The notes beneath the pieces were generated by a model, which ran no database searches, was not told the DNA's origin, and saw only the letters and a program-made list of their open reading frames with translations. Of a stretch of DNA of 64,000 nucleotides, positions 8,605 through 16,964 are shown in pieces. Numbering within the stretch: position 1 is the stretch's first letter; each line of letters begins with the position of its first letter. Origin of the DNA: Candidatus Binatia bacterium (GTDB lineage Bacteria; Desulfobacterota; Binatia; UBA9968; JAJDTQ01); assembly GCA_951813575.1 (NCBI GenBank), contig OX638375.1, forward strand, positions 2,123,042 through 2,187,041, read 5' to 3'. Both the position numbers and the translations under genes were made by a program.

Positions 8605-9690
8605 ATGACGCTCATCCTCACCAACGAGGAGATCGAGAGCTGCTTCACCCTGCAGGAGTGCTTCGAGGTGATGGAGCCGGCGTTCATCGACCTGGGCAAC
8701 GGCGCGGCGGCCAACCTGCCGCGGCAGGACCTGCTGGTGCCCGGTCCCCTGGAGGGCAGCTATCACGGCCTCAAGTCCGCCGGCGGCTCCATGCCGCGGT
8801 TCGGCGTGACCGCGGCGCGGCTGACCTCCGATATCGTCACCTGGCCGGAAGTGGACGGCCGAAGGCGCCGGGTCAAGGTGCCGCTGGCCATGGACGGCAA
8901 GTACGTGGGCCTGGTGTTCCTGTTCAGCACCGCCACCGGCGAGTTGCTGGCCATATTCCCCGACGGCCTGGTCCAGGCCATCCGGGTGGGCGTCACCAAC
9001 GCGCTATCCGCCAAGTACATGGCGCGGCCGGAGTCGTCGGTGCTGGCACTCTACGGCTCCGGATGGCAGGCCCGTTCCGGCCTGCTGGCCATGTGCTCGG
9101 CCATGCCCATCCGCGCGGTGCGGGTCTTCAGCCCGACGGAGGGGCATCGCCGGGGTTTTGCCGACGAAATGAATGGCCTCGTGGAGGCCGAAGTGCGGGC
9201 GGTGGACGTTCCCGAGGACGCCGCCCGCGGTGCCGACATCGTCCTCCTCACCACCAACGCGCTGGTGCCCTTCTTCCCCGCCGCGTGGATCGGAAACGGT
9301 ATGCACATCGCCACCGTGCGCTCCAGCGAGATGACCGTGGACGCGCTGCTTCGCTGCGACCGGGTGGTGGTGTCGAGCCGGGAGGCGGCCCGGCTGGTGA
9401 CGCTGCCCGGCGAAGAAGAGCGTATCCCCGAGGCCGGCGAGGGCGATTACCGCCGGGTGGAGCTAAGCGGCACCGAAGCCGACTGGAGCCTCAAGCCGGA
9501 GCTGGGAGAGCTCATGGCCGGGAAGGCGGCGTCGCGAGAGCGCCCGTCCGAAGTGACCTGCATGCTCAACTACGTGGGGCTGGGGCTCCAGTTCGCCGCC
9601 GCCGGCGCTCGGATCTATGAGTTGGCGAAGGAGCGGAGCCTGGGGAGAGAACTGCCCACCGAATGGTTCTCGCAGGACCTGCATTCGTAG
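8605..9690 (+). CDS. Ornithine cyclodeaminase/mu-crystallin family protein
   Basis: A 361-aa protein of normal family length. The N-terminal substrate half includes the Lys-containing GLKSAGGS. The central Rossmann segment reads ALYGSGWQARSGLLAM, and ADIVLLTTNALVPFF and MHIATVRSSEMT follow in the usual order. Family members reduce imines or deaminate amino acids with NAD(P)H; true ornithine cyclodeaminase activity cannot be assumed. It follows the NahE-like gene by 33 bp and probably shares its transcript. The gene ends 77 bp before a convergent quinone oxidoreductase gene. Confidence 0.83.
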   Translation: MTLILTNEEIESCFTLQECFEVMEPAFIDLGNGAAANLPRQDLLVPGPLEGSYHGLKSAGGSMPRFGVTAARLTSDIVTWPEVDGRRRRVKVPLAMDGKYVGLVFLFSTATGELLAIFPDGLVQAIRVGVTNALSAKYMARPESSVLALYGSGWQARSGLLAMCSAMPIRAVRVFSPTEGHRRGFADEMNGLVEAEVRAVDVPEDAARGADIVLLTTNALVPFFPAAWIGNGMHIATVRSSEMTVDALLRCDRVVVSSREAARLVTLPGEEERIPEAGEGDYRRVELSGTEADWSLKPELGELMAGKAASRERPSEVTCMLNYVGLGLQFAAAGARIYELAKERSLGRELPTEWFSQDLHS

Positions 9691-9767
9691 GCGTGCCCAC
9701 TGCCGCCTCGACTCGTCATCATCCCCGACGCTCACGAGTCACCCCCGACTTCCGGGGCAAGCGACGA

Positions 9768-10757
9768 CTACGTGACCAGCAGGATCTTGCCGGTAGTCTC
9801 TCGGGAGGCCAGCAAGCGGTGGGCCTCGGCAGCCTGGGACAGAGGGAGCGTGGCGCCGATGCGTACGGCGAGCCTTCCGGACTCGATCCATCCGAGCACC
9901 TCGCCGGCCCGGGCCAGGATCTCGGCGCGGTCGGTGGTGTGATGGGTCAGGCTCGGGCGGCTGAGGGAGAGCGATCCCTTGGCGTTGAGGACCGCGGTGT
10001 CGAAGGGCGGCACGGCGCCGCTGGACTGGCCGAAGATCACCATGCGGCCGCGCGGCGCCAACGCGTCGAGGCTCTGCTCGAAGGTGCTCTTTCCCACCGA
10101 GTCATAGACCACGTTGACACCGTGGCCGCCAGTGAGCCGGCGCGCCTCGGCGGCGAAGTCCTGCGCGGTGTAGTCGATGACCGCGTCGGCGCCGGCGTCC
10201 CGGGCGATGCGTGCCTTCTCGGGCGTCGACACGGTGCCGAACACCCGCGCGCCACGCATCTTCGCCATCTGCACCAGCAGCAGCCCCGTGCCGCCGGCGG
10301 CGGCGTGGACGAGCACGGCGTCGTCCCGCGCCACATGGTAGGTGTCGCGGGTGAGGTAGTGGGCGGTCATGCCCTGGAGCATGGCCGCGGCCGCGGTCCG
10401 GAGGTCCGCGGCCGCGGGTACCCGGACAAGGTGCCTCTCGGGCACCGCGGCGAGTTCCGCATAGGACCCGTGGCCGTTGGAGATGCCGTAGGCGACCCGG
10501 TCGCCGACCCGGACCTCGGAGACGCCGCTCCCCACCGCGCGCACCGTGCCGGCGCCCTCCGCGCCGGGGATGTAGGGGAGCTGACGCCCGTGATGTCCGC
10601 CCCAGTGGAAACCCGAGCGGTAGTAGATATCCAGGTAGTTGACCCCGGCAGCGGCCACCTCCACCAGCGCCTCGTCCGTCCGGGGCTCGGGCGCCTCCAC
10701 CTCCTCGTAGCGGAGCACCTCCGGACCGCCCAGCTCGTGCACCCGGACGGCCTTCAT
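9768..10757 (-). CDS. Zinc-independent quinone oxidoreductase (MDR superfamily)
   Basis: A 329-aa medium-chain dehydrogenase/reductase. The N-terminal GroES-like domain has GVNYLDIYYRSG and PYIPGAEGAGTV; the nucleotide-binding motif is AAAGGTGLLLVQMA. The catalytic-zinc ligands of alcohol dehydrogenases are absent, which places it with NADPH:quinone reductases (QOR/crystallin zeta type). It probably reduces quinones or enones in the cytoplasm. I use the ATG at 10757; an in-frame TTG two codons earlier is less convincing. It is followed upstream on the same strand by the cyclase gene (stop at 10795, 37 bp away), so the two are probably co-transcribed. Confidence 0.88.
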   Translation of the reverse strand: MKAVRVHELGGPEVLRYEEVEAPEPRTDEALVEVAAAGVNYLDIYYRSGFHWGGHHGRQLPYIPGAEGAGTVRAVGSGVSEVRVGDRVAYGISNGHGSYAELAAVPERHLVRVPAAADLRTAAAAMLQGMTAHYLTRDTYHVARDDAVLVHAAAGGTGLLLVQMAKMRGARVFGTVSTPEKARIARDAGADAVIDYTAQDFAAEARRLTGGHGVNVVYDSVGKSTFEQSLDALAPRGRMVIFGQSSGAVPPFDTAVLNAKGSLSLSRPSLTHHTTDRAEILARAGEVLGWIESGRLAVRIGATLPLSQAAEAHRLLASRETTGKILLVT

Positions 10758-10794
10758 CGCCAACGTCCCAATGCCCGCGCGACGACTCCCGGCA

Positions 10795-11493
10795 TCAGTC
10801 CAGCAACGCCACCACCCTGGCCGGGGCGGACTCCGTCTTCCACTTAGCCGGAAGTGCGATGATCTTCGCGGTGGCGCCGATCTGGTCCAGGTTGATGAGG
10901 TTCTCGATCTGGCAGGTGACCCTGGGCAGGATGATGCGGTGGACCGTCATGCCGCTGGTGAGAATCTCGTCGGCGTGCTGATAGTCCGCGCCCTTCTCTT
11001 CCTGGGCGAAGTCGTAGCCGATGACGGCGGGCTGCTTGTCCACGACCCACTGGGCCGCCTCCCGGGAAAGGTACGGCGAGTCGTTCCACCAGGACGGGTC
11101 GGTGGTCGCGTGCCCCTTGGGCCAGTCGGTGCGGAGCAGCAGGATGCCGCCGGGCTCGATCTTCACCCCCTGCTCCGCCAGCGCCGCCTCCGCCCGCTCC
11201 ATGTCCTCGGGCGTGATGCGCGCACCGGGCTGGCACCGGAAGGACAGGTCCAGCACCACCGCCGTGCCAATGAGGGGTTCCAGCGGAAGCTGCTCCACCG
11301 AAGGCTTGTCGCGGAAGAAGTGGTGCGGGGAGTCGATGTGGGTGCCCGCGTGAACGGTCAGCTCCACCAGGTTGGAGACGAACCCTTTCTCCTCCCAGTT
11401 GATGATGGGCTTTATCTTGAAGTAGGTCTCGTCGGGCGCGAACGGAGCCGAGTCGCACTCCTCTACGGTCATGCTGAGATCGACGATGCGCAT
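10795..11493 (-). CDS. Cyclase-family (kynurenine-formamidase-like) metal hydrolase
   Basis: A 232-aa protein with the family metal-binding signature HAGTHIDSPHHF, matching the HxGTHxDxPxH pattern of PF04199. These enzymes use divalent metals to hydrolyse amides, lactones or cyclic ketones; N-formylkynurenine is the best-known substrate. The ATG at 11493 has AAGGAG 8 nt upstream; a TTG seven codons earlier (11514) lies upstream of that site and is rejected. With the quinone oxidoreductase it forms a minus-strand pair opposite the ABM gene. A role in degrading a cyclic compound is inferred from the neighbours only. Confidence 0.85.
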   Translation of the reverse strand: MRIVDLSMTVEECDSAPFAPDETYFKIKPIINWEEKGFVSNLVELTVHAGTHIDSPHHFFRDKPSVEQLPLEPLIGTAVVLDLSFRCQPGARITPEDMERAEAALAEQGVKIEPGGILLLRTDWPKGHATTDPSWWNDSPYLSREAAQWVVDKQPAVIGYDFAQEEKGADYQHADEILTSGMTVHRIILPRVTCQIENLINLDQIGATAKIIALPAKWKTESAPARVVALLD

Positions 11494-11629
11494 GGAAAAG
11501 GCTCCTTTCCGCAAGACAAACGGTCCGCGTCCTTATATCATTGCACCGCGTCTGAAAGCCAACGTGGCGCCGACGGTCTGGAACCCCATCGGCCGGACGC
11601 CCGGCAACACCATCGAAGGAGGCGACACC

Positions 11630-11917
11630 ATGATCTACGAAGTGAGGATTCAGACGGTGGATCCCGAAAAGCGAGGCGAGTACGTGAAGGCCTACAAGGA
11701 CGCCATCCAGTCCAGCAAGGAGGCCGGATGCCACGGAGGGTTCATCATGTGCAGCGACGACGATCCTTCGAGGGTCATGGTCCTGCTCCACTGGCCGACC
11801 CGCGAGCACCACGAGCGCTGGCGCGGCACGCCGACCCACGTGAAGTTCCGCCAGACCATCGACCCCTGGCAGACGGAGCCCAGCATCGGCGACTACTACG
11901 TCGCCGAGACCATCTGA
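11630..11917 (+). CDS. Antibiotic biosynthesis monooxygenase (ABM)-like ferredoxin-fold protein
   Basis: A 95-aa protein starting MIYEVRIQTV, with HWPTREHHERWR and a C-terminal YYVAETI strand. The length and beta-alpha-beta layout fit the dimeric alpha/beta-barrel ABM family (PF03992). Family members include cofactor-free quinol monooxygenases and haem-degrading enzymes, so the activity here is uncertain. The start follows GAAGGAGGCG, which rules out the longer in-frame reading that extends antisense into the cyclase gene. It sits 21 bp ahead of the HyuB fusion gene and is probably in the same operon. Confidence 0.75.
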   Translation: MIYEVRIQTVDPEKRGEYVKAYKDAIQSSKEAGCHGGFIMCSDDDPSRVMVLLHWPTREHHERWRGTPTHVKFRQTIDPWQTEPSIGDYYVAETI

Positions 11918-11938
11918 CGGTTGCCGCCGAGGTTCGCC

Positions 11939-14188
11939 ATGGACGTGGATCCGATCCGCTACGAGATGTTTCTCCATCGCCTGTGGGCGGTGGGCGAGGA
12001 GGGGCGCTCCACCCTCCAGCGCGTCACCGCCTCGCCCATCGTGGCCCAGGGCGGCGAGGTCATGAGCTCGTTCTACGACGCCGAGGGCACCATGGTGCTG
12101 GCCTGCTCCGGCCACCTGCGGTTCGCGGCCGCCACCTCGGACGCCATCAAGTACCTGATCGAATGGTACGGCGAGTCGCCGGGTTTCCACGACGGCGACC
12201 AGCTCTTCTTCAACGATCCCTACGTGGCCGGGTCCCACACCTACGACATGATGGTGATCAAGCCCATCTTCCTGGAAGGGCGCCTCATCGCCTGGATCGC
12301 CACCAGCACCCACACCGCCGACACGGGCGGCGTGCTGCGGGGCGCGGCCCTGGAGATCTTCCACGAGGGCATCCGCATCCTGGGGGTCAAGGTCGTGGAG
12401 CGGGGCGAGTTCCGCGAGGACGTGTTCCGCACCCTGACCGAGCAGTGCCGGGACCCCCAGTACGTGGGGCTGGACATCAAGGCCATGATCGCCGGCAACA
12501 ACGTATGCTCTTCCCGCTACCTGAGCCTGGTGGAGAAGTTCGGCCTCGAGTTCATCGAGGCGGCGGGCGAGAAGACGCTGGCGGACGCCGAGGAGATGGC
12601 CCGGGCCAAGCTGCGCTCGCTGCCGGACGGGGTGTGGCGCTCCCGGGTCTACTACTCCGCGCGGGAGGCCGACCAGTCCGACGCCGACATCATCGCCGTG
12701 ATCTGCGCCGTCACCAAGGAGGGCGACAGCCTGGACATCGACCTGGACGGCACCAGCCCCCAGACCTCCGGAGACACCAACTCGACCCTTCCGAGCACGG
12801 TGGCGCACCTCAACATCGCGCTCACCAACCAGCTCTTCTGGGACATTCCGTGGAACGACGGCAAGCTGGCGCCGATCCGCATGAGGGTGCCCGAGGGGTC
12901 GGTGCTGAACTGCACCTTCCCGGCGGCCTGCGGGCTGGCGCCCATGATCGGCGGCATGTTCGTGGCCGCGGTCAGCGAATGCCTGGCCAAGATGCTCTAC
13001 GCCGCCGGCCGCCGCGAGGACGTCAACGCCGGCTGGTTCGGCGCCTGGTACTCCGGCGGCCCGGGGTTCATGTACGGCGGCCACAACCGGGAGGGGCTGG
13101 CCAACGCCCAGGGGCTCTACGACGTGCACGGCGGCGGCCTCGGCGCCAGGCCGGACCGGGACGGCGTGAACACCGGGGGCCACATGAACATCCCCTCCGG
13201 AGGCATCTCGGACATCGAGCGCATCGAGATGCAGTACCCGTTCATCTACCTGGCGCGAAGGCACGTGAAGGACGGCTCCGGCTTCGGCAAGCATCGCGGC
13301 GGATACGGCAGCGAGCGCCTGCTGTTCGTCTACGGCTCCACCGACGTGACCGCCAACTACCGCCCCTACGGCGCGGTGCCCAACGGCTTCGGCCTGTTCG
13401 GCGGCTATCCCGCGGGCTTCGGCGGCAACCGGGCGCTCTATCGCACCGAGGACCTGTTGCAACGCCTGCGCGAGGGCGCCTACCCCACCGGCGCCGACGA
13501 GCTGGAGGGCCTCGACTGGTGCCGGCTGGACCTGCCCGAGGGCTTCCGGCCGCGGGTGCCCATCCCCGAGCTGTCGTTCATCACCGACGTCACCCAGAGC
13601 GGCGGCGGCTTCGGCGACCCGCTGGAGCGGAACCCCGCGCACGTGGAGCGGGACGTCCGGACCGGCCGCACCAGTCCCGACGTGGCCGACCGGATCTTCG
13701 GCGTGAAGCTCGACGGCGCCGGCGGCGTGGACGACGCCGCCACCGCCGGGCGGCGCGAGGAGCTTCGTACGGCGCGTCTGGAACGGGGGTCCCGGCCCGA
13801 CGGGCCCCGAAACGGGGGCAACCGCGGCTCCGACGGCCCCGCCGCCGCGGCAGGCGCCAACGCCGCCGACGGCGAGGTCCTGCTGCACCTCCACGAGTAC
13901 CTCGATCTCGTCCGCACCGCCGGCCGCCTGGTGGTGCGATGCCGGAAGTGCGCCCACGCGTTCTGCGACGGGGGCGAGAACTACAAGAACGCCGCCGTCG
14001 AGATCACCATGGACCTCGAAGAGGTGGCGGGCGGACGCGTCCCTTCGGGGGAGCCCTACCGCGGCGTGCTGCTGGGCTACGTCTGCCCCGGATGCGCCAC
14101 CCTGCTCCAGGTCGACGTCTTCTGCCCGACACGGGACGACCAACGACCCCTCTGGGACATCCAGCTCGACTGCTCGGGACTCGACTGA
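11939..14188 (+). CDS. HyuB/oxoprolinase-beta domain fused to acetone-carboxylase-gamma-like zinc domain
   Basis: A 749-aa fusion. Residues ~1-560 are a hydantoinase B/oxoprolinase domain, starting DPIRYEMFLHRLW and carrying GDQLFFNDPYVAGSHTYD, STLPSTVAHLN and SGGGGF-type glycine-rich segments. An Arg/Gly/Ala-rich linker (~575-645) follows. Residues ~650-749 resemble the acetone carboxylase gamma subunit, with Cys668-x2-Cys671 and Cys716-x2-Cys719 as probable zinc ligands and the tail PLWDIQLD. In acetone and acetophenone carboxylases these parts are separate subunits alongside a HyuA-type ATPase. No HyuA gene is in the window. The ATG at 11939 is preferred over a TTG at 11921, because HyuB proteins normally begin just before DPIR. 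Confidence 0.82.
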   Translation: MDVDPIRYEMFLHRLWAVGEEGRSTLQRVTASPIVAQGGEVMSSFYDAEGTMVLACSGHLRFAAATSDAIKYLIEWYGESPGFHDGDQLFFNDPYVAGSHTYDMMVIKPIFLEGRLIAWIATSTHTADTGGVLRGAALEIFHEGIRILGVKVVERGEFREDVFRTLTEQCRDPQYVGLDIKAMIAGNNVCSSRYLSLVEKFGLEFIEAAGEKTLADAEEMARAKLRSLPDGVWRSRVYYSAREADQSDADIIAVICAVTKEGDSLDIDLDGTSPQTSGDTNSTLPSTVAHLNIALTNQLFWDIPWNDGKLAPIRMRVPEGSVLNCTFPAACGLAPMIGGMFVAAVSECLAKMLYAAGRREDVNAGWFGAWYSGGPGFMYGGHNREGLANAQGLYDVHGGGLGARPDRDGVNTGGHMNIPSGGISDIERIEMQYPFIYLARRHVKDGSGFGKHRGGYGSERLLFVYGSTDVTANYRPYGAVPNGFGLFGGYPAGFGGNRALYRTEDLLQRLREGAYPTGADELEGLDWCRLDLPEGFRPRVPIPELSFITDVTQSGGGFGDPLERNPAHVERDVRTGRTSPDVADRIFGVKLDGAGGVDDAATAGRREELRTARLERGSRPDGPRNGGNRGSDGPAAAAGANAADGEVLLHLHEYLDLVRTAGRLVVRCRKCAHAFCDGGENYKNAAVEITMDLEEVAGGRVPSGEPYRGVLLGYVCPGCATLLQVDVFCPTRDDQRPLWDIQLDCSGLD

Positions 14189-14328
14189 GCTCAAATTGCA
14201 AACCACCGCGTTCCTGTGATAACCCCGCGGGTGTGCATGGACAGGAATGTGAGACGCGCGTATCGCGCACGGCCGAGTGACACGGGTTTGGCAACCCGGG
14301 TTTGGCAAGTTTGCCACGGAGGTGAGCC

Positions 14329-15342
14329 ATGCGGAGAAGAACGAGTTTGCCGAAGTCTTTCAGGTTGTTGGTCGCGGGTGCGGCCGCAATGCTCCTGTGC
14401 CTGGTGGTGGGCTCCAACGCCGGCGCCCAGAAGCTGCCGGCCAAGATCACCTGGATCGTCCCCTTCGGACTCGGGGGCGGCACCGGCACGTCGGCGCTGC
14501 TGCTGGCGCCGAAGCTGCAGAAGAAGCTGGAAGGCAACGGCGTCAAGGAAGTCAAGGTGGTGAGCCTGCCTGGGGCCGGCGGCACCGTGGGGACGAAAAA
14601 GCTGTTCACCTCGCCGCCCGACGGGAGCGTCATCGGCAGCATGCTGCCGGCCGGCGGGCTGGCGCAGTCCGCCACCCGGGACGTGGGCTTCGACCTTTCC
14701 AAGTTCACGTACCTGGCCAAGATCACCACGGCGCCCCGGTTCCTGTTCGTGCAGGGCGACTCCCCCATCAAATCGCTCGACGCCCTGATCGCGGAAGGCA
14801 AGAAGCGTCCGCTGAAGGTCTCGTCGGTGGGTCCCGCCTCGGCCGGCTCCTTCGTGCTGGCCAACATCATCGACAAGACGGGCATCCAGGTGAAGGACGT
14901 CACCGGGTACAAGAGCGGGCGTTCGCTGGTGGTGGCGGTAGCCCGCGGCGACGTGGACACCACCATCAAGACCACCGGAGGCGTGATCACCTTCATCAAG
15001 TCCGGAGAGGTCCGGGGCCTGGTGCAGCTCTCCTCCGAGAAGGACAAGGATCCGTTCTTCCCGGACGTGCCATCGGCGGAGAGCCTCGGCCGCAAGGACC
15101 TCATGGCAGGCGGCATCCTGTACATCCTGGTGGCCGCGCCGCCCAAGGTGCCGCAGGCTGTCGCGGACGTGTTGAGCAACGCCGTGCACCAGGTCATCAC
15201 CGAGTCCAAGGCGGAGCTCGAGAGCAAGGCCCAGGTCATCCACTCTCCCGCCACCGGCAAGGAGACGGCCATGCTCGTGAACAACCTGATCAAGGACTAC
15301 GCGAACCTGATCGCTCTCTACAAAGCGCAGCAGAAGAAGTAG
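14329..15342 (+). CDS. tctC: Tripartite tricarboxylate transporter binding protein (Bug/TctC family)
   Basis: A 337-aa periplasmic binding protein. The signal peptide spans about residues 1-33 (RRR start, hydrophobic core, NAGAQ). The mature part shows the Bug signature ITWIVPFGLGGGTGTSA near its start and PGAGGTVGTKKL for the carboxylate-binding loop. It should bind an organic (di/tri)carboxylate and deliver it to the TctA permease encoded 101 bp downstream. A clear GGAGGTGAGCC site precedes the ATG. The upstream 140 bp carries TGGCAA-GT-TTGCCA at 14303-14316, a possible operator. Confidence 0.88.
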   Translation: MRRRTSLPKSFRLLVAGAAAMLLCLVVGSNAGAQKLPAKITWIVPFGLGGGTGTSALLLAPKLQKKLEGNGVKEVKVVSLPGAGGTVGTKKLFTSPPDGSVIGSMLPAGGLAQSATRDVGFDLSKFTYLAKITTAPRFLFVQGDSPIKSLDALIAEGKKRPLKVSSVGPASAGSFVLANIIDKTGIQVKDVTGYKSGRSLVVAVARGDVDTTIKTTGGVITFIKSGEVRGLVQLSSEKDKDPFFPDVPSAESLGRKDLMAGGILYILVAAPPKVPQAVADVLSNAVHQVITESKAELESKAQVIHSPATGKETAMLVNNLIKDYANLIALYKAQQKK

Positions 15343-15366
15343 GCCCACGGCCTGCCAACGCACCGT

Positions 15367-15416
15367 CCGGCCCGGATTGATCCGCGGAATCTCCCTTCCC
15401 CGGTCAACCGGGCCGG
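15367..15416. repeat. Inverted repeat between tctC and tctA
   Basis: CCGGCCCGG at 15367-15375 and CCGGGCCGG at 15408-15416 are perfect 9-bp inverted copies separated by 32 bases. The structure lies between the binding-protein stop and the permease start. There is no T-tract, so it is more likely an mRNA-stabilising or partial-termination hairpin than a full terminator. Confidence 0.45.
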
Positions 15417-15443
15417 CCCTTTGCGCACCGGAAGAAACGACCC

Positions 15444-16958
15444 GTGATTGAGGCCATCGGTGTAGCGCTCGTCAACGTTTTCGGGTTTCCCAACGTCCTC
15501 GTGGTGCTGTTCGGCACCACGGTGAGCATGCTATTCGGAGCGCTCCCCGGGCTGGGCGGCATCGTCATCCTGACGCTGTCGCTGCCCATCATCATGGCCC
15601 TGGAGCCGGCGCTGGCCATGATGGTCTTCGCCGCCTCCATCGGCGGCATCACCTTCGGCGGGTCCGTCTCCGCCATCCTTCTCAACGTTCCCGGCACCGT
15701 GGCCAACATCGCCACGGTCTTCGACGGTCACCCGCTGGCGCGGCAGGGACGCGCCGGGTACGCCCTGGCCATCTCGGCGACGGCGTCGGCCCTGGGCTCG
15801 GTGTTCGGCTACCTGATCTTTCTGCTGCTGCTGCCCGTGGTGCGCTCCGTCGTGTTCTCCTTCGGTCCCCCGGAGTTCTTTCTCATGGCGCTCCTGGGCA
15901 TCAGCCTGATCGCGTCGCTGACCCAGAAGGAGCCGGTCAAGGGACTCATCTCCGCGGGGCTGGGGTTCCTGGTGGCCTTCATCGGGTACTCTCCCATCAC
16001 CGGTGACGAGAGGTTCACCTTCGGCTACCTGTACCTCTGGGACGGGGTCCACACCGGGGTCATCGCCATCGGCATCTTCGCGGTCTCCGAGATGTTCTTC
16101 CTGGCGGTCAAGGGCGAGGAGCTGGTGCAGCAGACCGAGGTGGTCCGTCCCACGGCCCGGGACGTGTTCGACGGCATCCGCTTCGTATTGGCCAACTCGT
16201 TCCTGCTGCTCCGGAGCGCGGTCATCGGCTGCGTCGTGGGCATCATCCCCGGCGTCGGCGCCAACGTGGCGGCCTTCCTGGCCTATGCCTCGGCCCAGGC
16301 CACCTCCCCCAACCGCGCCAACTTCGGCCAGGGGGCTCCCGAGGGCGTGCTCGCGCCGGAGGCGTCCAACGACGCCAAGGACGGCGGCGCGCTGCTGCCC
16401 ACCGTGGCCTTCGGCATCCCCGGCAGCGCCCCCCACGCCATCCTGCTGGTGGGGCTGCTGCTGCTCGGGCTGAACCCGGGGAAGGAGTTGCTCACCACCC
16501 ACCAGGCCACGGTGTTCACCCTGGTGCTGGCGCTGATCGCCGCCAACGTGTGGACCTCCATCCTGGGCCTGATCTTCGCCAACCACCTGGTGAAGATCAC
16601 GCGGATCCGGGTGTCGCTGATCATTCCCATCGTCCTCGTCATCAGCTTCGTGGGCGCCTTCGTGCTGCGGAACAACCTCGTGGATGCGTTCGCGGTGCTG
16701 GTGTTCGGGTTCATCGGCTACGGCATGAAGAAGTACAGCTACTCCTTCATCACCTTCATCCTCGCCTACGTCCTGGGGGAGATCGCCGAGGTCTCGTTGT
16801 TCCAGACGCTGCTGATCTCGGACACGGGCTTCCTGATCTTCGTCACCCGTCCCATCTCGCTGGTGCTCACCCTGCTCATCCTGGCGGCCCTGGGCCTGCC
16901 GCTGGTGACGCCGATCAAGCGGGCGTGGCAGGGGCGGCGGCTGCCCGACGCGCCGTAG
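15444..16958 (+). CDS. tctA: Tripartite tricarboxylate transporter permease, large subunit (TctA)
   Basis: A 504-aa protein with about 12 hydrophobic segments. The family motifs are present: ALPGLGGIVILTLSLPI, GGSVSAILLNVPGT and TVAFGIPGSAPHAILLVGLL. It would form the main channel of a cation-driven carboxylate symporter with the TctC protein upstream. A GTG start at 15444 with GGAAGAAA upstream fits the homologous N-terminus. The small subunit gene tctB, usually between tctC and tctA, is absent here and no candidate short ORF fits the gap. The helicase-fusion gene starts only 6 bp after the stop. Confidence 0.9.
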   Translation: MIEAIGVALVNVFGFPNVLVVLFGTTVSMLFGALPGLGGIVILTLSLPIIMALEPALAMMVFAASIGGITFGGSVSAILLNVPGTVANIATVFDGHPLARQGRAGYALAISATASALGSVFGYLIFLLLLPVVRSVVFSFGPPEFFLMALLGISLIASLTQKEPVKGLISAGLGFLVAFIGYSPITGDERFTFGYLYLWDGVHTGVIAIGIFAVSEMFFLAVKGEELVQQTEVVRPTARDVFDGIRFVLANSFLLLRSAVIGCVVGIIPGVGANVAAFLAYASAQATSPNRANFGQGAPEGVLAPEASNDAKDGGALLPTVAFGIPGSAPHAILLVGLLLLGLNPGKELLTTHQATVFTLVLALIAANVWTSILGLIFANHLVKITRIRVSLIIPIVLVISFVGAFVLRNNLVDAFAVLVFGFIGYGMKKYSYSFITFILAYVLGEIAEVSLFQTLLISDTGFLIFVTRPISLVLTLLILAALGLPLVTPIKRAWQGRRLPDAP

Positions 16959-16964
16959 CCGCCC

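Noticed and set aside
14303-14316. TGGCAA-GT-TTGCCA as a sigma-54 promoter
   Set aside because: It lacks the GG-N10-GC arrangement at -24/-12; at most it is an operator.
10844-14317. 1157-aa minus-strand ORF opposite the HyuB fusion
   Set aside because: Composition is Gly/Ala/Val/His-rich with no recognisable domain, as expected for an antisense frame of a GC-rich gene.
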